Part shown: positions 42,169-51,019 of the stretch, piece by piece | Layout of the letters: each line of letters begins with the position of its first letter | Position numbering within the stretch: position 1 is the first letter of the stretch | Source: Fimbriimonadaceae bacterium | GTDB lineage: Bacteria > Armatimonadota > UBA10988 | Length of the DNA stretch: 64,000 nucleotides | Direction of reading: 5' to 3' | NCBI GenBank assembly: GCA_020850355.1 | Contig: JADZEX010000037.1 | Span: forward strand, 239,045-303,044 | The notes under the pieces: generated by a model | Seen by the model: the letters and a program-made list of their open reading frames with translations, nothing else | Databases searched by the model: none | What the model was told of the DNA's origin: nothing | Translations under genes and position numbers: made by a program

Positions 42169-44615
42169 TCCTGCTGCCGGCGCTCTGCGCGATGCTGGCG
42201 CCGGTCGACGTGACCGCGGGCGGGTGGCCATACCGCGTCGATGCCGTCCGCCGCAGCGTCAGCGTGCGGCTGCCGGGCGGCGAGCAGCCGCTGCTGTTGG
42301 GCTGGGGCCCGCAGTGGGCCGACCGCGCCAGCCCACCGCCAGCCTGGTCAGCCCAGGCGCTTGCCGGCGCTGACGGCGAGCTGGTGATCAGCCTGCGGTG
42401 CGACCTGCCGGCCGCGGCGGCGGCGCTGCCCGGTGAGCTGCAGACTGGCGGACCGTGGGTCGGCCTGGACCTGAGCCAGTACCAACTGGCGCATGGCCAG
42501 CCGCACTGGCCGAAGACCTGGTGGCTGCCGCAGCACGAGCTGTTCGTCTGCGTCTGGTGGGACCTCGCGGTTTCGCAGGCCTCCTGGCCGGCGTGGCCCG
42601 AGGCGCAGTGCGATCCGCGACAGGGCGTCGGCCCGACAGTGCCGGCGGCTACGCTGCACTACCCGCCCGGCCGTGACGGCAGCCGCCGCCGGCTGCACGA
42701 GGAGCTGCACCTGCGGGTCGGGCGCCGCCTTTGGGACGTCGCCCTGCCGGCCCTCGCCCGACCGAGCGAGTACCGCGCGGAGCTGGCACACCTGGTCTAC
42801 CTCGATCTGTGGGGCGGCGAGCCGGCCACGACGCTGACCCACCGGCTGGAACTGCTCGGCAGGCTGGCCGGCGACCGGCTCAAGTTCCTGACGGTGGTCC
42901 AGAACTGGCAGGCCGGCGGCTTCGACGCCCTGCTCCCCGACAGCCTGCGCTTGCCCGACTACCCACCCAGCCCCGGCTTCGGGACCGTCGCCGAGGCCCG
43001 CGACCTGGCCGTCGTCGGCCGCCGGCTGGGGCGCTTCGCTTACCGCACCAACTACGCCCTGGGGCGCGCCGAGTCGCCCAGCCTGCAGCGCGGCGAAGTC
43101 GGCCTGGCGACCGACCGCGAGGGGCGCCCGACCTGGTACACGCAACCGGCCCGCTGGACCGCCCTGGCTGGCCGGCAGGAGCAGGAGATCGCCAGCAACT
43201 GGCCGACCAACGCCGGCTTCGTCGACCAGCTCGCCTCCGGCGGCGGCCCGATGGCCTACCTCGACTTCGGCCCGGCGGGCGACGGCACCTTGGCCGGCGC
43301 GTTGGCCCACCAGCGCGCTCTGGCGCGGCTGGTGAAGCAGGTGCACCAGGGCCCGTTGGGGTCCGAGACCTTGAACCAGCAGGACCTGATCGGCGAGTTC
43401 TGCGACTACGGCGACTTCGGCGTCAACGATGGGCAGCACCGGCTGTTCCCGGTGGACTACGTCCTGCGGCGGATCCACCCGCTGACCGTCAACTACGGCT
43501 GCGGACTGAGCTACCGCTTCTTCGAGCTGCCGCCATACGAGCAGTTCCACGCTGGCCGGCTGCGGCTGTGGGACGACCCGCAGCAGATGGACGACTACCG
43601 CTGCTGCGAGGTCCTGCTGGGCAACGCGGCCTACCTGATGTCCCCGGCGCCGTGGGACTGGACGCTCACCGAGTGCTTCCTGATCGGTCGCCTGCAGCGC
43701 TACTACGCTGACCAGCCGATCGAGTCCGTCGAGTACCAACAGGATGGCGCCTGGCGTAGTCTGGAGGAGCTGGTGCGCGCCGGGCTGGCGCCCGAGACCC
43801 GGCCCTGGAACCAGCGGCAGGAGGTCTTCGGCCGGATCCGGCTGCGTTACGCCAACGGCCTGACGGTCGTCGGCAACCGGCTGCCCGGCGAGCTGCGCGT
43901 CAGCACCCCGGCCGGCGAACTGGTCCTGCCGCGGGCCGGCTGGGCCGCCTGGCTGCCCGATGGCAGTCTCAGCGCCGCCTCGGCCCTCTGGCCCGACACC
44001 CGGCAGCGGGCCGACTGGCTGGTTGAGCAGGGCGCCGGGCGCCGGTTCCTCAACCCCCGCGGCGCGGCGCTCGCCGGCAGCTCCGCGGTGCGGCTTGAGG
44101 AACACGGCCAGACCGTCTGGAGCCTCGCGCCGGGCGCCGCGACCGTGCAACTCGGCACCCAGCAGTTGTCCCTCGAACCACCCGCGGCAGCGGCACTGAC
44201 CAGCCTGGCGGTCGACTTCGCCGCCGGTCTGGCCGGCTGGCGGCCGCTGGCCGGCTTCCTGCGCGTCGAGCCAGCCGCCGGCGCCCAGCGGCTGGTAGTC
44301 ACCTCGCCCGACCCGCAGCTCTACTCGCCACCATTGGCCCTGGCGGGTGCGGCGGGCGACGTGATCGAACTGACCATCGGCACCACCGCCGGCACCCTCG
44401 GGCAGCTCTACTGGGCGACACCCGACGACGGCATCAGCGAGCGGCAGGTCGTGCGGTTCGATCTGCTGCCCGACGGCGTCGTCCGGACACTCCGCCTGCC
44501 GGTCGGGACGCACCCGCGCTGGGCCGGTCAGCAGATCACGGCGCTACGGCTGGACCCGGTGCACGGCCCGCCCGCGGCCAGCGTCACGCTGCAGTCGCTC
44601 CGCCTGCTGCGCTGA
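42165..44615 (+). CDS. Secreted glycosidase-like protein of unassigned family
   Basis: ATG at 42165 overlaps the beta-helix stop by 4 bases, so the two are translationally coupled; frame continuing upstream is only the shadow of that gene. The 816-residue protein has a short leader (MILLPALCAMLAPVDVTAG). It has a beta-sandwich N-terminus, a TIM-barrel-like centre ('LKFLTVVQNWQAGGFD', 'WPTNAGFVDQLASGGGPMAYL') and a beta-rich end with a CBM4-like module from about 680 ('VTLQSLRLLR' at the terminus). 'EFCDYGDFGVNDGQHRLFPV' has acidic residues that may belong to the active site. It resembles large polysaccharide hydrolases such as GH101-like proteins only in layout. It probably acts with the beta-helix protein. 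Confidence 0.7.
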   Translation: MILLPALCAMLAPVDVTAGGWPYRVDAVRRSVSVRLPGGEQPLLLGWGPQWADRASPPPAWSAQALAGADGELVISLRCDLPAAAAALPGELQTGGPWVGLDLSQYQLAHGQPHWPKTWWLPQHELFVCVWWDLAVSQASWPAWPEAQCDPRQGVGPTVPAATLHYPPGRDGSRRRLHEELHLRVGRRLWDVALPALARPSEYRAELAHLVYLDLWGGEPATTLTHRLELLGRLAGDRLKFLTVVQNWQAGGFDALLPDSLRLPDYPPSPGFGTVAEARDLAVVGRRLGRFAYRTNYALGRAESPSLQRGEVGLATDREGRPTWYTQPARWTALAGRQEQEIASNWPTNAGFVDQLASGGGPMAYLDFGPAGDGTLAGALAHQRALARLVKQVHQGPLGSETLNQQDLIGEFCDYGDFGVNDGQHRLFPVDYVLRRIHPLTVNYGCGLSYRFFELPPYEQFHAGRLRLWDDPQQMDDYRCCEVLLGNAAYLMSPAPWDWTLTECFLIGRLQRYYADQPIESVEYQQDGAWRSLEELVRAGLAPETRPWNQRQEVFGRIRLRYANGLTVVGNRLPGELRVSTPAGELVLPRAGWAAWLPDGSLSAASALWPDTRQRADWLVEQGAGRRFLNPRGAALAGSSAVRLEEHGQTVWSLAPGAATVQLGTQQLSLEPPAAAALTSLAVDFAAGLAGWRPLAGFLRVEPAAGAQRLVVTSPDPQLYSPPLALAGAAGDVIELTIGTTAGTLGQLYWATPDDGISERQVVRFDLLPDGVVRTLRLPVGTHPRWAGQQITALRLDPVHGPPAASVTLQSLRLLR

Positions 44616-44618
44616 CCG

Positions 44619-45092
44619 TCACCGCAGCGGGCGGTCCCACGGCAAGCGCTGCTCCGGGAAGCTCTCCTCGTCCGGCGCAAAGGCCTGCGGTGCGTCGAGC
44701 GAGCCCACCGTCACGTCGACCTCCCGCCCCGCGCGGTCGTCGCCCACAAACAGCAGCGGCGTGCCACAACGGGGACAGAAACTGCGCACACCGCCGCAAC
44801 CATCGCAACTCCGGGCCGCGTAGCGGTCGGAGCGCACCTCGCGCAGCTCGCCCTGCAACAGCCTGAACTGCGCCGTGCGCACCGTGATCCAGGGCACGTT
44901 GGCCGCGCCGCTGGCGCGTCGGCAGCCCGCGCAGTAACAGACGCTGCGCTGCAGCGGCTGGCCCGTCACTTCGTACCGCACCGCCCCGCAGAAACAGCCC
45001 CCGCGGTTGACCACCGGCTCCGCCGGGTCGGTCGCCCCGACCGCCAGCAGCCCCGGCAACGCCGCCACCGCCAGCCCACGCCACGCCGCCAT
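44619..45092 (-). CDS. Gfa/CENP-V-family zinc protein with apparent signal peptide
   Basis: ATG at 45092 follows GGAGGAG; an earlier GTG-type start at 45158 has no such site. The protein has 157 residues. The cysteine pattern of glutathione-dependent formaldehyde-activating (Gfa-like) proteins is complete: 'GGCFCGAVRYE', 'CYCAGCRRASG', 'CDGCGG' and 'FCPRCGTPLLF', enough for two zinc sites. Residues 1-20 (MAAWRGLAVAALPGLLAVGA) look like an export signal, which is odd for a family that normally works in the cytoplasm. Substrate unknown. Confidence 0.82.
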   Translation of the reverse strand: MAAWRGLAVAALPGLLAVGATDPAEPVVNRGGCFCGAVRYEVTGQPLQRSVCYCAGCRRASGAANVPWITVRTAQFRLLQGELREVRSDRYAARSCDGCGGVRSFCPRCGTPLLFVGDDRAGREVDVTVGSLDAPQAFAPDEESFPEQRLPWDRPLR

Positions 45093-45129
45093 CGTCTCCT
45101 CCAGTCCGGCCTGCCGCCCCTCACTCCTC

Positions 45130-45158
45130 GGTCTATCACAAACAGATGTTCGCGTCAA
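45130..45158 (-). promoter_or_regulatory. Putative promoter of the Gfa-like gene
   Basis: On the reverse strand TTGACG (45158-45153) and TAGACC (45135-45130) are 17 bases apart, about 38 bases before the start codon. The -10 box is weak. Confidence 0.4.
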
Positions 45159-45229
45159 GCCCCCTGGACGGGGCGGCGTCGAGTCGCTAGACTGCCGCCG
45201 GCCGAGGGCCTCGGCTGGGAGCGCGTGGC

Positions 45230-45763
45230 ATGAGTGAATCCACCTTGACGAGCCAACGGATCTACGATGGCCGGGTGGTGCATCTGGATGTGGATCAGGT
45301 GGCGCTGGCCAAGGGGGGCCAGAGCGTGCGGGAGGTGGTCCGGCACCCCGGCGCGGTGATGGTGGTGCCGGTCACCGCCGATGGCCGGGTGGTGCTGGTC
45401 CGGCAGTACCGCTACGCCGCGGGCGAGGCCCTGCTGGAGCTGCCGGCCGGGACGCTGGACCATCCCGGTGAGGACCCGCTGGCCTGCGCGCAGCGCGAAC
45501 TGGCCGAGGAGACCGGCTACCAGGCCACCCAGTGGCGCCTGCTGGCCAGCTTCTACACCGCCCCGGGGTTCTGCACCGAGCTGATCCACTGCTTCCTGGC
45601 CAGCGACGTGACCCCCGGCGCGGTCGCCGAAGCCGACGCCGATGAGGACATCGAGTTGGTGATGATGCCGCTCAGCAGCGCCAAGACGCTGGCCCGGCGC
45701 GGCGAACTGCGCGACGCCAAGACCATCTGTGGACTGCTGCTGGCGCCTTTCGACGACCGCTGA
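45230..45763 (+). CDS. Nudix hydrolase, ADP-ribose pyrophosphatase type
   Basis: The 177-residue protein has a full Nudix box ('GTLDHPGEDPLACAQRELAEETGY'; glycine, then RE-x2-EE-x-G). 'VVLVRQYRYAAGEALLELPA' upstream is typical of ADP-ribose pyrophosphatases. It should split ADP-ribose or a related nucleotide sugar to AMP and ribose phosphate. GGGAG precedes the ATG. It lies on the same strand as the Gfo/Idh gene but 71 bases apart. Confidence 0.93.
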   Translation: MSESTLTSQRIYDGRVVHLDVDQVALAKGGQSVREVVRHPGAVMVVPVTADGRVVLVRQYRYAAGEALLELPAGTLDHPGEDPLACAQRELAEETGYQATQWRLLASFYTAPGFCTELIHCFLASDVTPGAVAEADADEDIELVMMPLSSAKTLARRGELRDAKTICGLLLAPFDDR

Positions 45764-45834
45764 GGCAGGACCGCGGCAGACCGTGCCGAAGCGGTCCCCG
45801 CCTGCTGGCAATCTGCGTGCTGGAGACGACGTTC

Positions 45835-46857
45835 ATGGCTGAGCGCAACTATCCGAACCTCGAGACCGTCCGCGTCGGCATCATCGGCTACGGTGGCGCC
45901 TTCAACATGGGCAAGCGACACGGCGAGTCGATGCAACTGACCGGCCGCATGAAGGTCGTCGCCGTTTGCGACCTCGACCCGGCCCGCGCCGCCGTCGGCA
46001 AACAGGACTTCCCCGACGCCACCATCTACACCGACCTGGCCCAGATGCTGGCCTCCGAGGACCTCGACCTCTGCACCGTGATCCTGCCGCACAACCTCCA
46101 TGCCCCGGTCTGCATCCAGTGCAGCGAGGCGGGCAAGCACGTCGTCGTCGAGAAGCCGATGTGCCTCAGCGACGCCGAGGCCCAGGCGATGATCGCCGCG
46201 GCGCAGTCCAACCGCGCGATGCTCAGCGTCTTCCACAACCGCCGCTGGGACGGCGACTTCCTGGCGCTGCGCAGCATCCTGGTCGACCAGAAGCTGATCG
46301 GCGACGTCTACCACGTCGAGATGTTCGGCGGCGGCTACAGCAAGCCGGGCACCTGGTGGCGCTCCTACAAGGCGGTCTCCGGCGGTCAGTTCTTCGACTG
46401 GGGCGCCCACTACCTCGACTGGCTGCTGCAACTGCTGCCGCAGCGGATCACCGGAGTCACCGGATTCTTCCACAAACTGGTCTGGCACGAAGCGACCAAC
46501 GAAGACAATGTCGAGGCCGCCATCCGCTTCGAGGACGGCGCCGTGGCGCACATTCAGATGAGCACCATCGCGATGGTCGGCAAAGAGCGCTGGCGCATCC
46601 TGGGCACCAAGGGCGCCATCTTGTCCGGCGACAAAGCCTTCCGCGTGAAGGCCGACCACCACGGCTACCAGTCCACCTTCGAGGTGCCCCACCAGTCGAG
46701 CAACTGGGACGCCTACTACGCCAACGTCGCCGACCACCTGACCGCCGGGGCCGACCTGATCGTCAAACCCGAACAGGCCCGCCGGGTGATCGCCGTGATG
46801 GACACCGCCGAACAAAGCAGCGCCGCCGGCGTGACGCTGCCGCTGCCGGGGGAGTAA
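45835..46857 (+). CDS. Gfo/Idh/MocA-family oxidoreductase
   Basis: ATG at 45835 is preferred over a GTG at 45817 because GGAG lies 10 bases before it. The 340-residue enzyme has the dinucleotide motif 'VGIIGYGGAFNMG' and the family signature 'HVVVEKPMCLSDAEAQ'. The substrate domain follows with 'SGGQFFDWGAHYLDWLLQLL', which carries the catalytic-type Asp and His. It should oxidise or reduce a sugar or inositol derivative with NAD(P). Such enzymes commonly feed sugars freed by secreted glycosidases into central metabolism. Confidence 0.93.
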   Translation: MAERNYPNLETVRVGIIGYGGAFNMGKRHGESMQLTGRMKVVAVCDLDPARAAVGKQDFPDATIYTDLAQMLASEDLDLCTVILPHNLHAPVCIQCSEAGKHVVVEKPMCLSDAEAQAMIAAAQSNRAMLSVFHNRRWDGDFLALRSILVDQKLIGDVYHVEMFGGGYSKPGTWWRSYKAVSGGQFFDWGAHYLDWLLQLLPQRITGVTGFFHKLVWHEATNEDNVEAAIRFEDGAVAHIQMSTIAMVGKERWRILGTKGAILSGDKAFRVKADHHGYQSTFEVPHQSSNWDAYYANVADHLTAGADLIVKPEQARRVIAVMDTAEQSSAAGVTLPLPGE

Positions 46858-46875
46858 CGGGCGGGCGGTGCGGCC

Positions 46876-46905
46876 TTGACACAACAACCGACCCTGGTCT
46901 ATAAC
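46876..46905 (+). promoter_or_regulatory. Strong sigma-70-type promoter of the patatin-like gene
   Basis: TTGACA (46876-46881) and TATAAC (46900-46905) are 18 bases apart. Eleven of twelve consensus bases match, the best promoter noticed in the window. A purine-rich stretch (46924-46932) lies just before the ATG at 46938, so the leader is only about 25 bases. Confidence 0.8.
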
Positions 46906-46937
46906 CCTGGCAACTTCGCCCAACAGGGGGGTAGATC

Positions 46938-47882
46938 ATGGGTCGGTTTCGGATTCTGTCGCTCGATGGTGGCGGTCTGCGTGGCTTGCTCACTGGCCGG
47001 TTGCTGGCACAGCTCTCCGACGATCCCGAGTTGGCTGGCTGGTTGGACCAGGTGGACCTGATCGCGGGCACCTCCACCGGCGGCATTCTGGCGCTGGGTT
47101 TGGCCGCGGGCCAGACCCCAACGCAGTTGGCCGACACCTACCATAGGGAAGGCCCTCGGATCTTCCGCCGGCACTGGCTGCACAATGTCGACCACCTCTC
47201 CTCAATGGCCACGGCCGCCTTCGGTAACGCCGAACTGGAGCGGGTGGTCCGGAGCGTGGTGGGAGATCTGAAGCTCGGCGATCTGAAACCACGGGTCACC
47301 GTGCCGGCCTTCGACCTGCGCTATGACCCGACCGACGGCAAGCACCCGGCCGCCTGGAAGCCGAAGATCTTCCACAACTGCGGCGGCGATGATGACGCCG
47401 CAGAGCTGGCCTGGCGGGTCGCGCTGCGAGCCAGCGCCGCACCAACCTATCTGCCCTCGTTCGACGGGTACATCGACGGCGGGGTGTTCGCCAACAACCC
47501 GACCATGGTCGCCATCGCGCAGGCGCTCGACGGGCGCAATGACCCGTCCTGCCGCCCGAAGCTCGATGACCTGGTGGTCCTGTCGGTGGGCACCGGCCGG
47601 GTGCCCGCGGCGGTCGGCGGCGCGGCACACAACTGGGGCTACCTGCGGTGGGCTCCCCACCTGCTCGGCATCATGATGGACGGCGTCTCCGACATCGCCC
47701 ACTTCCAGGCCGAGCGGCTGCTGAGCGACCGCTATCACCGCCTCCAACTCAAGCTCGAGCAGCCGATTGACCTGGCCGATGCCCGCCGCATTCCGCAGTT
47801 GGAGGACCTCGCCAGCAGCCAGGAGGCGTCAGATTTGTTAGACAAAACGCAAGCGTTCCTGCGGCAGCAGTGGCTGGTGTGA
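46938..47882 (+). CDS. Patatin-like phospholipase
   Basis: The 314-residue protein has all patatin features: the oxyanion-hole motif 'DGGGLRG' (about 10-16), the nucleophile elbow 'GTSTGG' (about 44-49) and the dyad aspartate in 'YIDGGVFANNPT'. It should hydrolyse phospholipid acyl chains. It has no signal peptide, so it would act from inside the cell. Patatin-like lipases serve both in lipid turnover and as membrane-destroying effectors in phage defence such as CBASS. Here no cyclase gene adjoins, but the gene sits beside a restriction-derived operon and has its own strong promoter. Defence is therefore an inference from location. Confidence 0.88.
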   Translation: MGRFRILSLDGGGLRGLLTGRLLAQLSDDPELAGWLDQVDLIAGTSTGGILALGLAAGQTPTQLADTYHREGPRIFRRHWLHNVDHLSSMATAAFGNAELERVVRSVVGDLKLGDLKPRVTVPAFDLRYDPTDGKHPAAWKPKIFHNCGGDDDAAELAWRVALRASAAPTYLPSFDGYIDGGVFANNPTMVAIAQALDGRNDPSCRPKLDDLVVLSVGTGRVPAAVGGAAHNWGYLRWAPHLLGIMMDGVSDIAHFQAERLLSDRYHRLQLKLEQPIDLADARRIPQLEDLASSQEASDLLDKTQAFLRQQWLV

Positions 47883-47960
47883 CCCGGTCGCGCCAGTCCG
47901 GGCGCCAGATAGCGACGTCGACGTTGTGCTCCAAAGCAGAAGGGCCGGCGTGCACTGAGG

Positions 47961-49163
47961 CTATGCCTGAGGAGTCACACTTACCTGCGTTGCGGCCACC
48001 CGTTCGCGGATCTCGGCATAGATGTCAACGCCAATCTCCTCAGCGACTTCCAGGGTCGTCGCCAACGCGTAGGGTACGGCATCCTCAAGCGTGCCTGCGT
48101 CTGGTCGGCAGCTTACCCGGATCTCCAGGTTGTGGCCATCGACGAACGCGGCAGCCTGGTCCCCTTCGAGAACCTCGTGCTGCACAGTCCCTCGCTGAAC
48201 GGCGCGCCATTCGGCCTGCTGGCGTTTGATGTGGAGGGGATCGGTCGGGGGCGTAAACCAGAGGTCGGCGCGCCTCCATGACTGGTGGGCTGTATTGATG
48301 GGCGTGAGCCAAGCCAACGTGATGGTGAGGCGGCGCCAGCCTCGTTGTCCGCTCAGGCCCGGCGGCAACGGGAACCGGTGCACCTGCGCCTGCTCGGCTT
48401 GAAGATACCCGCCTCCGAGCGCAGTGACACGATGCTGCGTGCACTCGCGGACGCGCTCCGGCTCGACGCCGCCGTAGCCGAGGAGCCTGGTCACGTACTC
48501 CTTGAACTGCCGGCTGTTCTGTCCCGTCCGCAGGATCTGGTCCAGCACCTCCCCTGCATCGCCCCACGAGGCCGAGTGGACGAGCAGCGCCTTCGGTGCG
48601 GACAGCACCGGCACCTCGGCCCGGCAGGTCTGGAGCTCCTGGAAGGCGCTCCAAATCGTCGCGTTCTCGGCAGCAGCATTCTGGAGTTCAACGAACGCCA
48701 GCGGCAGGCCGTTGACGAACAGCACCACGTCGAGCCGCCGCGCGTGCTTGTTCTCGACCACGCTGAACTGGTTGACTGCCAGCCAGTCGTTGCCGGCCGG
48801 GTGGTCGAAGTCGATCACCCGCGCCTGCGCCCCGCGGATCGCACCGTCCGCGGCGCGGTACTCGACCGTCACGCCATCGACCAGCAGGCGGTGCAGTGCA
48901 CGGTTCCGAACGATGAGTTCGGCGCCTTCAGGCCGCGTCAGCTTTCGAAGCGCATCCTCCAACGCGTCGGCCGGCAATGCGGGGTTCAGCCGTGCCAGCC
49001 CATCGCGTAACCGCTGCGGCAGCACCACCTGGCCGTAGTCGTCGCGCTCGGCCGCCGGTCCGCCGGGGGCGAGCTCGGCGCCGCTGTGGACCTGCCAGCC
49101 GGCGCTCTCCAGCCAGGCAAGCGAAGCCTGTTCGATGGTGGACTCGCTGAAGCACTGGCTCAC
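47961..49163 (-). CDS. Chimera: HsdR N-terminus joined to the tail of an S8 (subtilisin-like) protease
   Basis: GTG at 49163 overlaps the DUF4276 stop by 4 bases. Of 400 residues, about 1-187 match the N-terminus of type I restriction subunit HsdR ('[20 protein letters not shown]', '[20 protein letters not shown]', '[12 protein letters not shown]'). Residue 161 is Gln where the PD-(D/E)xK nuclease needs Lys. From about 189 the protein reads like the end of subtilisin-like proteases found in defence loci ('[20 protein letters not shown]', '[20 protein letters not shown]', '[17 protein letters not shown]'). The HsdR helicase and the protease catalytic triad are both absent. The frame is open, so this is either a deletion scar or an in-frame fusion. 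An active restriction function is unlikely. Confidence 0.75.
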   Translation of the reverse strand: MSQCFSESTIEQASLAWLESAGWQVHSGAELAPGGPAAERDDYGQVVLPQRLRDGLARLNPALPADALEDALRKLTRPEGAELIVRNRALHRLLVDGVTVEYRAADGAIRGAQARVIDFDHPAGNDWLAVNQFSVVENKHARRLDVVLFVNGLPLAFVELQNAAAENATIWSAFQELQTCRAEVPVLSAPKALLVHSASWGDAGEVLDQILRTGQNSRQFKEYVTRLLGYGGVEPERVRECTQHRVTALGGGYLQAEQAQVHRFPLPPGLSGQRGWRRLTITLAWLTPINTAHQSWRRADLWFTPPTDPLHIKRQQAEWRAVQRGTVQHEVLEGDQAAAFVDGHNLEIRVSCRPDAGTLEDAVPYALATTLEVAEEIGVDIYAEIRERVAATQVSVTPQA

Positions 49164-49780
49164 GCCACCGCCTCACCAATGGCGCCGCAGAGCATCTGGA
49201 AGCTCCGGGACCGGCTGCGCAGTGGATCGACGTGCGCGCCGATGGCGCGGGCCGCCTCCAGTTTGGCAAGCCCGCCCTTGAAGTAGCCGTACCGTTGCAT
49301 GACGCGCTCGAACGCTTCCCAGGTGCCGCCGCAGATGGCGTCGGAGTCCCGGAAGCTCTGTCGATTTGGGATGACGGCCGGCACACGCGGATATGCCGCC
49401 CGTACGGCCGCCCAATCGCCGAAGTACCAGGCTTCGAGTTCTTCGATGGCGATGCGGTTGTCGAGCTGCGACGACGCATTGCCCGCACACGTGCGAGTGC
49501 GCAAGCCTGCGCGCTGGGCGATCGACTCCAGTTGCAGCTTGAGCACACGGCAATCCTCGTCGTCGCGGTCCACCACGACCACGATGCGCCAGTCGGCCGG
49601 AAGCCACGCTACGTACCCTCGCAGTCGTGACTCCAGCTTGCCGAGCAGGTCGCTCTTGCCTTGAAACGGATGGACCTCGAAGGTGCGGTCCTGTGGCAGC
49701 AGGCGCGGCAGCAGGGCACGAAGGAATGCCTCCATCGAGGGCTCCTCGACCAGCAGCTCCAAGTGTACCGCGGGAATCAC
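49160..49780 (-). CDS. DUF4276 (Toprim-like) protein, partner of the AAA ATPase
   Basis: GTG at 49780 directly follows the ATPase stop. The 206-residue protein has a Toprim-like acid pattern: E12-E13 in 'LELLVEEPS', D71-x-D73 in '[10 protein letters not shown]', and a third acidic cluster near 113-116 ('[11 protein letters not shown]'). Toprim folds cut or rejoin nucleic acid with metal. In PARIS and OLD-type systems a Toprim protein acts with an AAA ATPase; this pair has the same logic with a different Toprim family. The nuclease role is inferred. Confidence 0.85.
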   Translation of the reverse strand: MIPAVHLELLVEEPSMEAFLRALLPRLLPQDRTFEVHPFQGKSDLLGKLESRLRGYVAWLPADWRIVVVVDRDDEDCRVLKLQLESIAQRAGLRTRTCAGNASSQLDNRIAIEELEAWYFGDWAAVRAAYPRVPAVIPNRQSFRDSDAICGGTWEAFERVMQRYGYFKGGLAKLEAARAIGAHVDPLRSRSRSFQMLCGAIGEAVA

Positions 49781-51019
49781 TCAGCGCCTCCGCAGTGGGC
49801 GGCTCGGTGCGCCTTGGTTCACCAGCGGGTCGCCCACACCGAGCTGCCCCTCCATCCACAGTTGCCCGAGCAAAGCGCCCTGTTCGACAAATTCACTCAC
49901 ACCTGGCAGGTCGGCCGCACGCTGCGTTTGCGTGTACCCCTGCTCGTCGCGCCATAGCACGCGCACCTCGGCGGGCCGCAGAGCATTCAGGAAGAAGGGC
50001 GAATGCGTCGTCACCAGCAGTTGCGTGCGGTCACTCGCGGCGCGGCATTCTTCCGCCAGTTCTGGCAGTAACCGTGGGTGCAGGAAGTTCTCCGGCTCCT
50101 CGATGCCGATGAATGGCGGCGGCGTAGGGTCGTAGAGGAGGACGAGGTAAGCCAGCATCTTCAGCGTCCCGTCGGACGCAAACTTCGCCAGTACCGGGTT
50201 GCTGAACGGCGCGTCCTTGATCTGCAGCAGAAGCCGCCCGTCGGGCATCGTCTCGGCCAGCACGCGCTCGATGCGCGGCACGCGGCGGCGCAACACGTCG
50301 AGGATCTGCTCCAGGCGGTCGCCGTGCTGCTCGGCGAGGTGTTGGATGACGTTGGCCAGGTTGTCGCCGGTGCGCGTCATGCGATCCTGCGGGCCGGCCT
50401 CCGGCTGACCCCGTGCGCTGTCGGCGGACAGGTACGACACGTACCAACCGGTGATGAAGTCGCGCAGCGCGGCAACGCGCGGATGCTCGGCGAACTGGCC
50501 CAGCGCGTTGACTGCGATCAGGTCGGGGGACTTCAGCGGCACGTCCTGTCGGGTGTCGTCGGCATCGGGTCGCTCGCCACTGACCGCACGGCCAACGCCT
50601 TCCTTGAAGTCCAGGAACCTGAAAGGCTTTCCGCGGCCCTTGCGGCTCCACTGCAGCCACTCCTCCATGACGAGCGGCGCGTTGCGCCGCTCGTCCACCG
50701 AGAGGTGATAGGTGATTGGCGAGTAGCCGGGCTCGCGGTACTTGATCTCGATGGTCACCGGCCCGTCGCCGCCGCGAGTCTTCAGCTCCTTCGCCCGGCC
50801 GCGCTTGTCCCAGGCGCGGCGCAGGCCCAGCTCGAAGCACTCGGCGAGAAAGGCGAAGACATCGAACACCGTGGACTTGCCACTGCCGTTCGGACCCAGA
50901 AGAACCGTCAGCGGCGTCAGGTCCTTGAACTCGACCTCGCGCAAGGCGCGGAAGTTCTGCACCTTCAGGTACTCGATGCGTGCCTGGCTGCGCGGCGCGC
51001 TTCTCGGTCTCTTTCTCAT
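49781..51019 (-). CDS. AAA_21-type ATPase (OLD/ABC-like) of the island
   Basis: ATG at 51019 overlaps the upstream chimera stop by 4 bases. The 412-residue protein has Walker A 'GPNGSGKS' (42-49), a long helical insert, Walker B '[13 protein letters not shown]' (about 300) and '[11 protein letters not shown]' (about 335), the switch histidine of SMC/ABC-like ATPases. It is a full-length member of the AAA_21/AAA_15 class seen in OLD nucleases and PARIS. Coupled to the Toprim-like gene, it is expected to sense a phage product and control the nuclease, an inference from related systems. Confidence 0.9.
   Translation of the reverse strand: MRKRPRSAPRSQARIEYLKVQNFRALREVEFKDLTPLTVLLGPNGSGKSTVFDVFAFLAECFELGLRRAWDKRGRAKELKTRGGDGPVTIEIKYREPGYSPITYHLSVDERRNAPLVMEEWLQWSRKGRGKPFRFLDFKEGVGRAVSGERPDADDTRQDVPLKSPDLIAVNALGQFAEHPRVAALRDFITGWYVSYLSADSARGQPEAGPQDRMTRTGDNLANVIQHLAEQHGDRLEQILDVLRRRVPRIERVLAETMPDGRLLLQIKDAPFSNPVLAKFASDGTLKMLAYLVLLYDPTPPPFIGIEEPENFLHPRLLPELAEECRAASDRTQLLVTTHSPFFLNALRPAEVRVLWRDEQGYTQTQRAADLPGVSEFVEQGALLGQLWMEGQLGVGDPLVNQGAPSRPLRRR

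Noticed and set aside
46938..47882. CBASS operon
   Set aside because: Only the patatin-type effector is present; no CD-NTase, Cap2 or Cap3 gene is found within 5 kb.
47961..49163. A complete type I restriction subunit R
   Set aside because: Length is 400 rather than about 1000 residues, no helicase motifs are present and the second half matches S8 protease tails.
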